From positions 1,736,001 to 1,800,000 of the forward strand of contig CAVYNG010000002.1 in assembly GCA_963769905.1 (NCBI GenBank): a stretch of 64,000 nucleotides of DNA, written 5' to 3'. This document shows, in pieces, positions 1-8,875 of this stretch. The notes beneath the pieces are model-generated. The model was not told the DNA's origin, searched no databases, and worked only from the letters and a program-made list of their open reading frames with translations. This DNA comes from Bog-756 sp963769905. Lineage in GTDB: Bacteria > Actinomycetota > Acidimicrobiia > Acidimicrobiales > RAAP-2. Position numbers and translations under genes: made by a program. The stretch's first letter is position 1, and every line of letters begins with the position of its first letter.

Positions 1-60
1 GTCCGCCGCCGATGCTGCAGCGGTGGAACTCGACGGTGCCGTGCGTCACCTCCGCATTGG
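1..60. other. Left edge, no gene called
   Basis: These bases precede the tRNA-Cys gene. I see no start, stop or motif that supports a gene here. They could be the tail of a gene outside the window. Confidence 0.3.
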
Positions 61-135
61 TGGAGGCGGCGGGCGGAATCGAACCGCCGTACGGGGCTTT
101 GCAGGCCCCTGCCTAAGCCACTCGGCCACGCCGCC
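61..135 (-). tRNA. tRNA-Cys (anticodon GCA)
   Basis: On the minus strand a full cloverleaf can be read. The 7-bp acceptor stem is GGCGGCG paired with CGCCGCC. A D-arm follows, then a 5-bp anticodon stem GGGGC/GCCCC around the loop CTGCAAA, giving anticodon GCA (Cys). The T-arm contains GGTTCGATTCC. The 3' CCA is encoded in the DNA. Confidence 0.95.
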
Positions 136-184
136 CGGGCGTCCGGCGATCCTACTCGTGCGCTCTGGATGATTGAATCTCCGC

Positions 185-1210
185 ATGCGCATCGGCATCA
201 TCGCGCCGCCCTGGACCCCGATTCCGCCCTTGCTCTATGGCGGCATCGAGCTCGTGGTCGACCAACTCGCCCGTGGCCTCCAGGACCAGGGTCATGATGT
301 GTTGCTGTTCGCGACGGGTGATTCGACCTGCCCGGTACCGCGGGAGTGGGCGCTTCCGGCCGCCGAGGGCACTCGTATCGGGATGGCCGTTCCCGAGATC
401 CGACACGTCATCCATGCCTACGAGGCGCTGTGCCACTGCGACGTCGTCCACGACCACACCATGATGGGCCCGTTCCATGCGGAGCACTACCCGGGTCTCC
501 CGGTCACCACCACCATCCACGGTCCCTTCAACGACGAGCTCTCCGACCTCTACCGCGCTACGGCCGATCGCGTTCCGCTCGTCGCGATCTCCCACGCGCA
601 GCGTCGTGCGGCGCCCGACATCCCCGTCGCGCGTGTCATCCACCACGGGATCGACTCGAGCATCTTTCCGGTCGGCGACGGCAAGGGCGATCCGGACGGG
701 CCCTACGTGCTGTTCCTCGGACGGATGGCCGACGACAAGGGTCCCCACCGCGCGATCGAGGTCGCGCGCAAGGCCGGCATCAGGATCCTCATGGCGGCCA
801 AGATGCGCGAGCCGTGGGAGATGCGTTACTTCTCGGAACAGGTCGAGCCGCTCCTCGGCAGCGACGCGGTCTATCTCGGCGAGGTCTCCCACGAGCGCAA
901 ACTCGAGCTCCTTGCCGGTGCCTCCGCTCTCTTGTTCCCCATCCGCTGGAACGAACCGTTCGGGATGGTCATGATCGAGGCGCTGGCATGCGGGACTCCG
1001 GTCCTGGCCTTCCCCGAGGGCGCCGCACCCGAGGTGGTGGACGACGGTCGTACCGGGTTCCTCTGTGAGGACGAGGAAGCGATGGTGGAGGCCATCGGAC
1101 GAGTCGGCGAGCTCCAGCGCTCCGACTGCCGGCTCGCCGTCGAGAGTTACTTCTCGACGGGCCGCATGGTGAAAGAGCACATCGACCACTACCGGTCGAT
1201 GATCACCTGA
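185..1210 (+). CDS. GT4-family glycosyltransferase
   Basis: Predicted 341-residue retaining glycosyltransferase with the GT-B fold. The N-terminus (MRIGIIAPPW, then LLYGGIELVVDQLARGL) is the acceptor-domain start with its glycine-rich loop. The C-terminal half has YVLFLGRMADDKG and then NEPFGMVMIEALACGTPV, the E-x7-E donor-nucleotide motif of family GT4 (glycogen synthase/WcaJ-type sugar transferases). The likely role is moving a sugar from an NDP-sugar onto a glycan, lipid or small molecule in the cytoplasm; the acceptor cannot be told. A TTG at 173 is in frame, but the ATG at 185 directly starts the conserved beta-strand and is preferred. It stands alone between the tRNA and a convergent small gene. 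Confidence 0.88.
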   Translation: MRIGIIAPPWTPIPPLLYGGIELVVDQLARGLQDQGHDVLLFATGDSTCPVPREWALPAAEGTRIGMAVPEIRHVIHAYEALCHCDVVHDHTMMGPFHAEHYPGLPVTTTIHGPFNDELSDLYRATADRVPLVAISHAQRRAAPDIPVARVIHHGIDSSIFPVGDGKGDPDGPYVLFLGRMADDKGPHRAIEVARKAGIRILMAAKMREPWEMRYFSEQVEPLLGSDAVYLGEVSHERKLELLAGASALLFPIRWNEPFGMVMIEALACGTPVLAFPEGAAPEVVDDGRTGFLCEDEEAMVEAIGRVGELQRSDCRLAVESYFSTGRMVKEHIDHYRSMIT

Positions 1211-1244
1211 GCCCGGACCCTTCTGCCAGGAGGAGCCTCGATCG

Positions 1245-1439
1245 TCAGGCGCGCCGGCGGAAGACCATTCGTGCCAGCAGAAAGATGACGCCCAGCACCA
1301 GTAGGACTTTCACCACGCCCCAGAAGAACCCGACGATCGCGCCGAGCGCCCAGAAGGCGACGAGAACCGCGATGAGGCCGCCTCCCGCGATCAGCACTCC
1401 GTCGAAGAAGGTGAGTCCTGTGCGCTCGTCGTCGGCCAT
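1245..1439 (-). CDS. Small two-helix membrane protein
   Basis: A 64-residue protein. After a polar start (MADDERTG) come two hydrophobic segments, roughly residues 13-35 and 38-56, and a basic end (RMVFRRRA). This fits a small inner-membrane protein with both ends inside. No family is recognised. Hydrophobic runs and strong codon bias support it as real, but there is no motif. It converges with the glycosyltransferase gene and diverges from glnD. Confidence 0.55.
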   Translation of the reverse strand: MADDERTGLTFFDGVLIAGGGLIAVLVAFWALGAIVGFFWGVVKVLLVLGVIFLLARMVFRRRA

Positions 1440-1525
1440 GACCCAACGTTAATCCCCAGGTCGACACCGTGGATCGCGGCCGGCCGGACGACCGAGCCAG
1501 AAGACCCCGGTGCTACGGTCCGGCC

Positions 1526-3889
1526 GTGTCCCTGCGTGACCGGCGGCAAGCGCTCATCGAGCGTCCCGACCTGCTCGGGGACGCCTTCTGCCGAGCCTAT
1601 GCCGCCGAAGCGGATGCATGGCTGACCGGGCTCTTCGACCAGGCGACCGAGGGCAACCCCCGGGGGATGGCACTCGTCGCCGTCGGCGGGTACGGCCGCG
1701 GCGAGCTCTGTCCTTTCAGCGATCTCGACGTCCTCCTCGTCCATCGCGGGAGGAAGGACGTCCGGACGCTGGCCGACCGGATCTGGTACCCGGTGTGGGA
1801 CGAGGGGATCTCCCTCGACCACAGCGTCCGCCGCCCGAACGAGGTCCTCGACATCGCTGCCGAGGACCTCCGTGTGGCGCTCGGTCTGCTCGACGCACGG
1901 GTGATCGCCGGCGACGTCAAGGTCGCCGAGCCGGTGCTCGAGGGCGCCCGCGCCAGATGGGCACGGCAGAAGCCGCCATGGCTCGAGATCCTCGAAGCCC
2001 AGGTTGCCGATCGCCGCGCGACCTTCGGCGACGTCGGCTTCCTGCTCGAGCCCGACCTGAAGGAGGCCCACGGGGGCCTCCGGGACATCACCGCGCTGCT
2101 CGCGATGATGCAGGCCATGCCCCTCCTCGCCGATTACGTGGACACCGTCGCGGTAGAGGACGCCCGTTCGGTTCTGACCGCGATCCGGGTCGAGTTGCAT
2201 CGTCGGGCCGGTCGCGAGCTCAACAAGCTGCTCCTCCAGGAACAAGACCAGGTCGCGACCACTCTCGGCGAAACCGACGCCGACGCCCTGATGCGCGCGG
2301 TCGCCACCGCGGGGCGAACCGTCGCCTGGGAGGCCGACGACGCGTGGCGACGACGAAGCGCCTTGGCCCGATCGAACGGGGCTCGCGGGACGCGGCGCCG
2401 CTTCCGCGCCGGGTCGGGCGAGCCGTCCGTCGACGCATCGGCCTCGACCGGTGAACCCGATCTCGCCATCGTCGACGGTGAGGTCGTGCTGATCGACACC
2501 GCAGACGCGAGCGGCGACGCGAGCCTTGCACTGCGGCTCGCCGGTGTGGCTGCCGAACGGAACCTACCGGTCTCGCGAGACGCACTCAACCTTCTCGGAC
2601 GCAAGGCACCCGCGCCTCCCGAACCGTGGCCGGACCACCTTCGGGATTGTCTGGTGCGAGTGCTCGCGTCCGGGCCTCCGGCCGTCACCGCGCTCGAGGC
2701 GCTCGACCGGCGCCACTTGCTCGAGCGCTACCTGCCCGAGTGGGCCGCGGTGCGCAACAAGCCCCAACGCAACCCGTACCACCGCTACACCGTCGACCGT
2801 CACCTCCTCGAGGCCACGGCGAACGCGGCAACACTCGCCCACCGGGTGGAGCGTGCCGACCTGTTGCTCCTCGGCACACTCCTCCACGACATCGGGAAGG
2901 GCTTCCCCGGTGACCACACCGAGGTGGGCGTGGTGGTCGCCGCCGAGATCGGCGCCCGGCTCGGACTCCCTCGCGAGGACGTGGAGACCCTGGTCAAAAT
3001 GGTCCGCCTGCACCTGCTGCTCCCGGACACTGCCACCAGGAGAGACCTCGACGACCCGGCGACCGCCGAGCGTGTCGCCCGCGAGGTCGGTGACCGCTCG
3101 AGCCTCGAATTGCTGGCCGCCCTGGTGGAGGCCGACAGCGTCGCCACCGGTCCGTCCGCCTGGGGACCGTGGAAAGCAGGACTCGTGGCCGACTTGGTCG
3201 AGCGAACCGCGCGACTGCTCGCCGGCGAGCCCGCCGCCCCGCCGACTCCGTGGGTCACCGACGAGCTGCGGGTGATCATGGACACGGTCCGGAGCCGGGG
3301 TGTCCCGGCCCTCTCGATCGAGGACCCGGTGGTCACGGTGGCGGCGCCCGACCGGCCGGGCCTCCTCGCCGAGGTGACCGGGGTGCTCGCGCTCCACGGT
3401 CTCAACGTGCGTTCTGCGGTGGTCGCCGGCGAGGACGGGGTGGCGGTCGAGATGTTCACGGCCGAACCCTCGCTCGGCCGCTGGCCGGCCGCGGCACGGC
3501 TCTCCGACGACCTCACGGCCGCCATGGACGGACGGCTCGCGATCGATGCCCAGCTCGCCGAGCGGGCGCGCACCTATCGGAACATGAAAAGGCCCTCGGC
3601 CCCACAGCTGGTCTCCACCCAGGTGACCGTCGACAACAGCGCGTCGAGGGCGGCGACCGTGGTCGAAGTACGGGCCGAGGATGTCGTCGGGCAACTCCAC
3701 CGCATCACACGGGCCTTCGTCGAGTGCGGACTCGATGTGATCTCGGCGAAGGTCTCCACCTTCGGCAGCGCAGTCGTGGATGCGTTCTACGTCCGGCGCC
3801 AGGACGGCGCAAAGCTCGACGATTCACAGGGGATCGATCGCCTCGAACGAACGATCGTCGAGGCTGTCGAGTCCCATCCGCAGCCCTAG
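1526..3889 (+). CDS. glnD: [Protein-PII] uridylyltransferase/uridylyl-removing enzyme GlnD
   Basis: A 787-residue bifunctional nitrogen sensor that adds or removes a nucleotidyl group on PII proteins in response to glutamine. The domain order is complete. A nucleotidyltransferase domain carries GGYGRGELCPFSDLDVLL near residues 54-71, with the metal-binding D-x-D. A GlnD-specific linker follows, with DLKEAHGGLRDI. The HD hydrolase domain has LLHDIGKGFPGDH near residue 453. Two C-terminal ACT domains start near VTVAAPDRPGLLAEVTGVLA and VVEVRAEDVVGQLHRITRAF. In actinobacteria the enzyme often adenylylates GlnK. No amtB or glnK is adjacent, which is unusual for the group. A GTG at 1469 is in frame, but GTG 1526 gives the typical start SLRDRRQALIERPDLLG. 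Confidence 0.95.
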   Translation: MSLRDRRQALIERPDLLGDAFCRAYAAEADAWLTGLFDQATEGNPRGMALVAVGGYGRGELCPFSDLDVLLVHRGRKDVRTLADRIWYPVWDEGISLDHSVRRPNEVLDIAAEDLRVALGLLDARVIAGDVKVAEPVLEGARARWARQKPPWLEILEAQVADRRATFGDVGFLLEPDLKEAHGGLRDITALLAMMQAMPLLADYVDTVAVEDARSVLTAIRVELHRRAGRELNKLLLQEQDQVATTLGETDADALMRAVATAGRTVAWEADDAWRRRSALARSNGARGTRRRFRAGSGEPSVDASASTGEPDLAIVDGEVVLIDTADASGDASLALRLAGVAAERNLPVSRDALNLLGRKAPAPPEPWPDHLRDCLVRVLASGPPAVTALEALDRRHLLERYLPEWAAVRNKPQRNPYHRYTVDRHLLEATANAATLAHRVERADLLLLGTLLHDIGKGFPGDHTEVGVVVAAEIGARLGLPREDVETLVKMVRLHLLLPDTATRRDLDDPATAERVAREVGDRSSLELLAALVEADSVATGPSAWGPWKAGLVADLVERTARLLAGEPAAPPTPWVTDELRVIMDTVRSRGVPALSIEDPVVTVAAPDRPGLLAEVTGVLALHGLNVRSAVVAGEDGVAVEMFTAEPSLGRWPAAARLSDDLTAAMDGRLAIDAQLAERARTYRNMKRPSAPQLVSTQVTVDNSASRAATVVEVRAEDVVGQLHRITRAFVECGLDVISAKVSTFGSAVVDAFYVRRQDGAKLDDSQGIDRLERTIVEAVESHPQP

Positions 3890-3988
3890 CGACCCTGCCC
3901 AGAGCCCGGATCGCCGTTTGGTCAGGCGCTCCGACTGGTAGCTTGGGCGAAGGCAACAACGTCGTTGGGGTGTGAGGATCGGATCAGG

Positions 3989-5140
3989 ATGGAGTCGAAA
4001 CACGCCCACGCCAGTGTCGAACGGGGACACGGCGGACAGGTGATCTGGCGCCTCGCCATCGCCGTGGTGGCGCTCGTCGCACTCGGAGTGGGAGTGGCCG
4101 CAGTCGTACACGGCTCGGGCCCGGGCGCCTCCGCCACGCAGTCGGGCACGACCGGTGCGGCCGCCAAGCCCCTGACCGTGTTGTCGGTGAGCCCGGCCAA
4201 CGCCAGCTCCGCCGTTCCGAGTGACGCGACGGTCGCGGTCCAGTTCTCGACACCCCTCGCGCTCCACACCCCGACCCCGACGCTCAGCCCCGCGGTGGCG
4301 GGATCGTGGGAGCTCGTCACCCCGACCACGCTCGCGTTCGTCGCCTCCTCGCCCCTCGTTCCCTCGACCACCGAGACGCTCTCGGTTCCCGCGGGCACGA
4401 GCGGCGTCACCAGCGCGGCCGGCAAGCACCTCGAACTCGCCTCGAGTACCCAATTCACCGTCGCGCCGGGCTCGACGCTCCGGCTCCAGCAGCTTCTCGC
4501 GCAGCTCGGCTACCTTCCGCTCAGCTTCACACCCGCCGGTCCGCTGACCGCTCCCCAAGAGGCGGCCAACGCGCAGGAGGGAACCTTCAACTGGCGATGG
4601 CCCGAGCCTGCCTCACTGGCGAACCTCTGGGCGCCGGGCAGCGCGAACGAGATCACCCGAGGCGCAGTGATGGCGTTCGAGTCCCACCACGACATGACGA
4701 CCGACGGTTCGGCCGGGCCGTCCGTCTGGGGCCAGCTGCTCGCGGACGCCGCGGCCGGGACGGTCAGCTCCGCCCCCTACAACTACGTGGTCGTCTCGAT
4801 GGCCGAACCCGAGACCACCACGGTCTACAGCAACGGGTCCGTGGTCTACAGCACGCCGGCCAACACCGGTGTGCCGGCCGCGCCGACCGCCGCGGGCACC
4901 TTCCCCGTCTTCGCTCGCTACACGGTGACCACCATGAGCGGTACCAATCCGGACGGGTCCCACTATGTCGACCCCGGAATCCCCTGGGTCAGCTACTTCA
5001 ACGGTGGCGATGCGCTCCACGGCTTCGTGCGGCCGGGCTACGGATACCCGCAGAGTGACGGCTGCGTCGAGATGCCGATCGCGAACGCCGCGGTGGTCTA
5101 CCCCCTGACCCCGATCGGAACCCTGGTCACCGTCTCCTGA
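3989..5140 (+). CDS. L,D-transpeptidase (YkuD) with Ig-like and peptidoglycan-binding regions
   Basis: A 383-residue envelope protein. It begins with one membrane anchor (about residues 18-42, VIWRLAIAVVALVALGVGV). A Big_5-like domain follows (LTVLSVSPANASSAVPSDAT). Next is a short peptidoglycan-binding-like helix pair (STLRLQQLLAQLGYLPL). The C-terminal YkuD catalytic domain has HGFVRPGYGYPQSDGCVEMP, which carries the His and the Ser-x-Gly-Cys nucleophile motif. Such enzymes form 3-3 cross-links in the cell wall and are targets of carbapenems. ATG 3989 is preferred over 3965 because it leaves a short charged N-terminus before the anchor. Confidence 0.9.
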   Translation: MESKHAHASVERGHGGQVIWRLAIAVVALVALGVGVAAVVHGSGPGASATQSGTTGAAAKPLTVLSVSPANASSAVPSDATVAVQFSTPLALHTPTPTLSPAVAGSWELVTPTTLAFVASSPLVPSTTETLSVPAGTSGVTSAAGKHLELASSTQFTVAPGSTLRLQQLLAQLGYLPLSFTPAGPLTAPQEAANAQEGTFNWRWPEPASLANLWAPGSANEITRGAVMAFESHHDMTTDGSAGPSVWGQLLADAAAGTVSSAPYNYVVVSMAEPETTTVYSNGSVVYSTPANTGVPAAPTAAGTFPVFARYTVTTMSGTNPDGSHYVDPGIPWVSYFNGGDALHGFVRPGYGYPQSDGCVEMPIANAAVVYPLTPIGTLVTVS

Positions 5141-5175
5141 CGCCGAGCGCGCCGAAGCGTGCCGAGCGTGCCGTT

Positions 5176-6015
5176 TCAGCGCCCACGGCTGGCGGACGGG
5201 AACTCCGGCGGCCGACGCTCGCGGACCGCAGCGAGCCCCTCGCGCGCGTCGGGTCCGAGGAACCCGAGCATCTCCAGTGCGAGCGACTCGCCGAAGGTCG
5301 GGGCAGAGACCGCGATCCAACGGTTGAGAACGCGCTTGGTCCACTGGACCGCGGTCGCGCTCCCGCGAGCGAGCCGCTCGGCGACCGCCAGCGCCTCGGC
5401 GACGACGTCGTCGTCGGCGACGCATCGCGTCACCAGGCCGATGCGCTCCGCCTCGCGTGCCTCGATGAACTCACCGGTCATCAGGTAGTACTTCGACTTC
5501 GCCATACCGCACAGCAAGGGCCACACGATGGCCGCGTGGTCGCCTGCCGCGACACCCAGTCGCACATGACCGTCGGAGAGGCGAGCGGACTCGCCGACGA
5601 TGCTCACGTCGGCGAGCAGCGCGACCGCGAGCCCGGCGCCGATCGCCAGGCCGTTGACGGCCGAGACGATCGGCTTGACCGACGAGAGCATCTCTTCGAC
5701 GATGGCGCTGGCGTCGTTCCACTGCTCGACCACCGCCGCCTGATCGGTCGTCATCGCCTCTATCATCTCGAAATCGCCCCCTGCGGAGAAGGCCGATCCC
5801 GCACCGGTGATCACCGACACCGCGATCGCGTCGTCCGCGTCGATCACCGGCCAAATCTGCGACAGCTCGCGGTGGAGCCGCGGGTTTGCCGCGTTGAGCA
5901 CCTCGGGGCGGTCGATGGTCACGAGTAGGACGCCGTCACGTGGGCGATCGAAGCGAAGGTGCTCGAAGTCGCCGTAGGTGGCGGGCCGAGGCGTCGCCGA
6001 GCCGACGTCGCTCAT
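5176..6015 (-). CDS. Enoyl-CoA hydratase/isomerase family protein
   Basis: A 279-residue crotonase-fold enzyme. VITGAGSAFSAGGDFEMI gives the first oxyanion-hole region. KPIVSAVNGLAIGAGLAVAL gives the second, with the helix that binds the CoA thioester. DVSIVGESARLSDGHVRLG follows in the family position. The usual first catalytic Glu of crotonase (in AxxExx near the G-rich loop) is not obvious, so it could be an isomerase or another crotonase-fold enzyme. It acts in fatty-acid or xenobiotic acyl-CoA breakdown. The start ATG overlaps the TGA of the upstream methyltransferase by 4 bases (ATGA), so the two are co-translated. The longer open frame upstream is a shadow of that methyltransferase. 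Confidence 0.9.
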   Translation of the reverse strand: MSDVGSATPRPATYGDFEHLRFDRPRDGVLLVTIDRPEVLNAANPRLHRELSQIWPVIDADDAIAVSVITGAGSAFSAGGDFEMIEAMTTDQAAVVEQWNDASAIVEEMLSSVKPIVSAVNGLAIGAGLAVALLADVSIVGESARLSDGHVRLGVAAGDHAAIVWPLLCGMAKSKYYLMTGEFIEAREAERIGLVTRCVADDDVVAEALAVAERLARGSATAVQWTKRVLNRWIAVSAPTFGESLALEMLGFLGPDAREGLAAVRERRPPEFPSASRGR

Positions 6016-7019
6016 CCGTGCGCCACTTCGAGCAGCGGGTGCTCGAGTCCGAGCTCGGCCAGCGTCCGGCCGGGATCGCGTGGCTCGGCGATACCCGGCA
6101 GCGCGCTCTTCGACTCGAAGACGTAGAGGTTCCAGAAGGGTTCGAGTCCCGCCGGCGCGATGTCGGCGTAGAGCCGCCGCTCGATCTCCGGCCGGCGTGT
6201 CAGGCCCACGGCGGCGAACTGCTCGGTCCACCACCGGAACGATGCGATGGTTTGGTGACCCTCGACGAGATGGCCTTCCGCGTCGACGGCAAGGTCCTCC
6301 TCGGGCACGGGCCCGTCGAAGTCGGCACCGAGGCGCTGGTAGTGCTCGAGGCGCTCCGGGCGGACCTTTCCCTCGAAGTGACCGGCCGCGCCAGAGTCGT
6401 TGGCGCCGAAGGACGGGATCGTCGCGTACAGGTAGCCCCCACACACCCGTGCGAGCTCGCGGATGGCCGTCGCCACCCGCTCGGGCGGAAGGTGTTCGAG
6501 GATCTCCAGCGCGGTCACCAGCTCGAAGGCCCGGTCCTCCCAGGGCAGGCCGGCAAAGAGGTTGGCGACCCTGAGGTGCCCGGCTGCGCCAGGAGCCGGG
6601 TGGTCGACGGCGAACTGGCTCACGTCGCATCCCTCGGCGTCGATTCCGCGTTCCCTCAGGACCTCGACCAGATAGCCGGTGGCGCACCCCACGTCGAGGC
6701 TGTTCGCCACCCGGAAGTTCCGCCAGATCAGCCAGCCGGCGATGTCCGCGTTGGAGGCGATCCGGTCGTAGCGGGCATAGCCCGAGCGCCCTTCACGGTC
6801 GCCCGACGCGTCCCGTCCCTCACCGAAATAGCTGCCCCCATAGGTCGTGTCGATGCCTGCGTCGCGAGCCTCGGCCGTCGCCAGGCCACGCTCCGCGGCC
6901 CGGGCCAGCTCGCGGCTCGTCCGTTCCATCAAGCGCCGGAGCCCGGCATGGCGGCCGGCGACCCGGACCATGCCCTGCCGGACGCCCTCGATCACCCTCT
7001 GCCGCGGCGTCTCGGGCAT
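6012..7019 (-). CDS. Class I SAM-dependent methyltransferase
   Basis: A 335-residue protein. The central SAM-binding core is clear: SLDVGCATGYLVEVLRERG (motif I, about residues 107-125), EGCDVSQFAV (acidic end of beta-2), ELVTALEILEHLPPE (post-motif II) and YLYATIPSFG (motif III). About 100 residues of N-terminal helix precede the core, including YGGSYFGEGRD, a segment seen in some sugar or lipid methyltransferases. The substrate is unknown. It is the first gene of a two-gene operon with the enoyl-CoA hydratase. Confidence 0.85.
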   Translation of the reverse strand: MPETPRQRVIEGVRQGMVRVAGRHAGLRRLMERTSRELARAAERGLATAEARDAGIDTTYGGSYFGEGRDASGDREGRSGYARYDRIASNADIAGWLIWRNFRVANSLDVGCATGYLVEVLRERGIDAEGCDVSQFAVDHPAPGAAGHLRVANLFAGLPWEDRAFELVTALEILEHLPPERVATAIRELARVCGGYLYATIPSFGANDSGAAGHFEGKVRPERLEHYQRLGADFDGPVPEEDLAVDAEGHLVEGHQTIASFRWWTEQFAAVGLTRRPEIERRLYADIAPAGLEPFWNLYVFESKSALPGIAEPRDPGRTLAELGLEHPLLEVAHG

Positions 7020-7231
7020 GCGGCGACCTTAGTCGTGGCCCACTTTTTGCCTCTGGAGGATCCGAAGGGCCAAAGTCCGCCAGCTGGCGAGTGCCGCGAC
7101 ACGGAAAGACAAAAAAGTCACTAATAGTGTGGAGTTAAGCACTCACAGCGGCTAACTTTGAAGGGAGGGAGCCTCGACTGAAGGACAGAGGAGAGATGGC
7201 CAGGAGACGTGGGTCCTCAGGAGGATCAGGG

Positions 7232-8215
7232 ATGAGCGAGCAACCCGTAGTCGTGGATCAGCCGTTCCAATCGATGGCCAACCCGGAGGTCGCGAGCGAC
7301 CAAGAGTTCGTTCGGGTGTCGTCGGGCGCGGCTCTGGCTGGTGCCGGGGAGCAACCGGCCGTGCACCGAGGTGACCGATCCGATGTGGCACCCGCCGCTT
7401 CACTGGTCGGTTCACTCTCGGTCTTCTCGTTGGACGACGTCCTTTCGATGCTCGCGTCGACCTCACAGACCGGCGAGCTCCAGGTGGTCGCGGACTCGGC
7501 GGGAGGCAGGCTCTGGCTCGACGGCGGGCGTCTCTCCAACGCACAGGTGGGGTCGGCCACGACGATCGGCTCGTCGGTGTTCGAACTCGCCTGCCTCGAA
7601 GAAGGATGGTTCTACTTCACGGGGGGCGCGGCCTCCTTCGGCGGCCAGCCGAGCGTGTCGGTCGAAGCGGTCCTCGCCGAAGTCCGGCCCCAAGTGGACG
7701 AGTGGAAGGAGATCCGCGCGATCGTCCCGGTCGACGCGCTGGTCAGCCTGTCGCCGACCCCACCCGGGCGCGACGTGCAGATCCGGAGTGACCAGTGGCA
7801 GGTCCTGACCACGGTCGGCACGAGTGGCCGGTCGGTCAACGACGTCCTCGACGCGATCGGGGGCGATCAGATCACCGGTCTTCGCACCTTGCGCGACCTC
7901 AGCAACGCCGGCCTTCTCCAACTGACCCCGGCGTCGGGACGCCTGGTCGGTGACTTCGGGCCTCCAACCCTTGGTTCCTCTGGGAACGGGGCGACCGACG
8001 AGGCGATCGTCCTCCCGGTGCCGCCCGCTTCGTCCGACGAGGCGACCGTTGCCGCGGTCGTGCCTCCGCCGCCCGACCCCGAGCCCGTCGCGGTCGCTGC
8101 GGAGGATCGGTCGGGCAACCTCGCCGAAGTGACCGTGATGCCGCCCCCGATCGCGGACGATCCCTGGGCGCCCGTCAGCGAGTCGAGTGCCCCGAAGGAC
8201 GACGGAGCGGCCTGA
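7232..8215 (+). CDS. DUF4388 domain protein
   Basis: A 327-residue protein. Residues about 55-155 match the DUF4388/PatA N-terminal type domain (LVGSLSVFSLDDVLSMLAS, TGELQVV, GRLWLDGGRLSNAQVGS), which is common in regulatory and motility-linked proteins. It is followed by a winged-helix-like stretch (VNDVLDAIGGDQITGLRTLRDLSNAGLLQL) and a proline-rich, low-complexity C-terminus. The start at 7232 is set by a strong ribosome site GGAGGATCAGGG. An ATG at 7196 is in frame upstream but lacks this spacing. The role is probably signalling or gene control; no partner gene is adjacent. Confidence 0.8.
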   Translation: MSEQPVVVDQPFQSMANPEVASDQEFVRVSSGAALAGAGEQPAVHRGDRSDVAPAASLVGSLSVFSLDDVLSMLASTSQTGELQVVADSAGGRLWLDGGRLSNAQVGSATTIGSSVFELACLEEGWFYFTGGAASFGGQPSVSVEAVLAEVRPQVDEWKEIRAIVPVDALVSLSPTPPGRDVQIRSDQWQVLTTVGTSGRSVNDVLDAIGGDQITGLRTLRDLSNAGLLQLTPASGRLVGDFGPPTLGSSGNGATDEAIVLPVPPASSDEATVAAVVPPPPDPEPVAVAAEDRSGNLAEVTVMPPPIADDPWAPVSESSAPKDDGAA

Positions 8216-8254
8216 CCCTCACTCCCCTGTCGGCGACCAGTGGCCGCCGGCACG

Positions 8255-8875
8255 TCACTGGCGGGTGCGTCCAGCCGAAAGCTGGTCCGCAAGCGCGCGG
8301 AAGGCGCGCCCGCGATGGGAGACCCCATGCTTCTCCGCCGAGGTCATCTCGGCGAAGGTGCGGCCGTCGAAGCCGTCGGGCACGAACACCGGGTCGTACC
8401 CGAAGCCGGCCTCCCCGACCGGTCGCGATGCGATGGTCCCGGTGACCTCGCCGTCCGCCCAAACCTCCTCGCCGTCGGCGTACTCGACCAGCGCGACGCA
8501 ACGGAACCGCGCCCGCCGACGCTCCGGTTGGTGGGCACCGACCCGGTCCAACTCGTCGAGGAGTTTGGCCACGTTGTCCGCGTAGGTCGCGTGCTCGCCG
8601 GCGAAGCGCGCGGAGTACACGCCGGGAGCGCCGCCCAAGGCGTCGACCTCGAGTCCGGTGTCGTCTGCGACGGCCCCGGTGGTGCTCGCCTCGACCAGGG
8701 CGCGCGCCTTCAGCCGGGCATTGTCGAGCAGCGTGTCACCCGTCTCTTCGACCTCGGGAACCGACGCAGGCCTCGGGAGCAGGACGAGCCCGGGTACCGA
8801 CGAGAGGATCTCCAGGATCTCGGCCGCCTTGTCCGGATTGGCGGTCGCGAGAACCAGTCGGAGCTCCCGAGTCAC
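8255..8875 (-). CDS. rdgB: XTP/dITP pyrophosphatase (RdgB/HAM1 family)
   Basis: A 206-residue house-cleaning enzyme that hydrolyses dITP, XTP and ITP to monophosphates. Family motifs are in order: LVLATANPDKAAEI at the N-terminus, DDTGLEVDALGGAPGVYSAR, GFGYDPVFVPDGFDGRTFAEM and SHRGRAFRAL at the C-terminus. The GTG start overlaps the TGA of rph by 4 bases. The rph-rdgB pairing is the usual actinobacterial arrangement (Rv1340-Rv1341 in M. tuberculosis). Confidence 0.95.
   Translation of the reverse strand: MTRELRLVLATANPDKAAEILEILSSVPGLVLLPRPASVPEVEETGDTLLDNARLKARALVEASTTGAVADDTGLEVDALGGAPGVYSARFAGEHATYADNVAKLLDELDRVGAHQPERRRARFRCVALVEYADGEEVWADGEVTGTIASRPVGEAGFGYDPVFVPDGFDGRTFAEMTSAEKHGVSHRGRAFRALADQLSAGRTRQ

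Noticed and set aside
152..1189. Long minus-strand open frame opposite the glycosyltransferase
   Set aside because: It mirrors the real plus-strand gene codon by codon; composition is that of an antisense shadow and it has no motif.
7020..7195. Possible riboswitch upstream of the DUF4388 gene
   Set aside because: I checked for the key cyclic-di-GMP and other known class patterns and could not align one; only ordinary leader sequence is seen.
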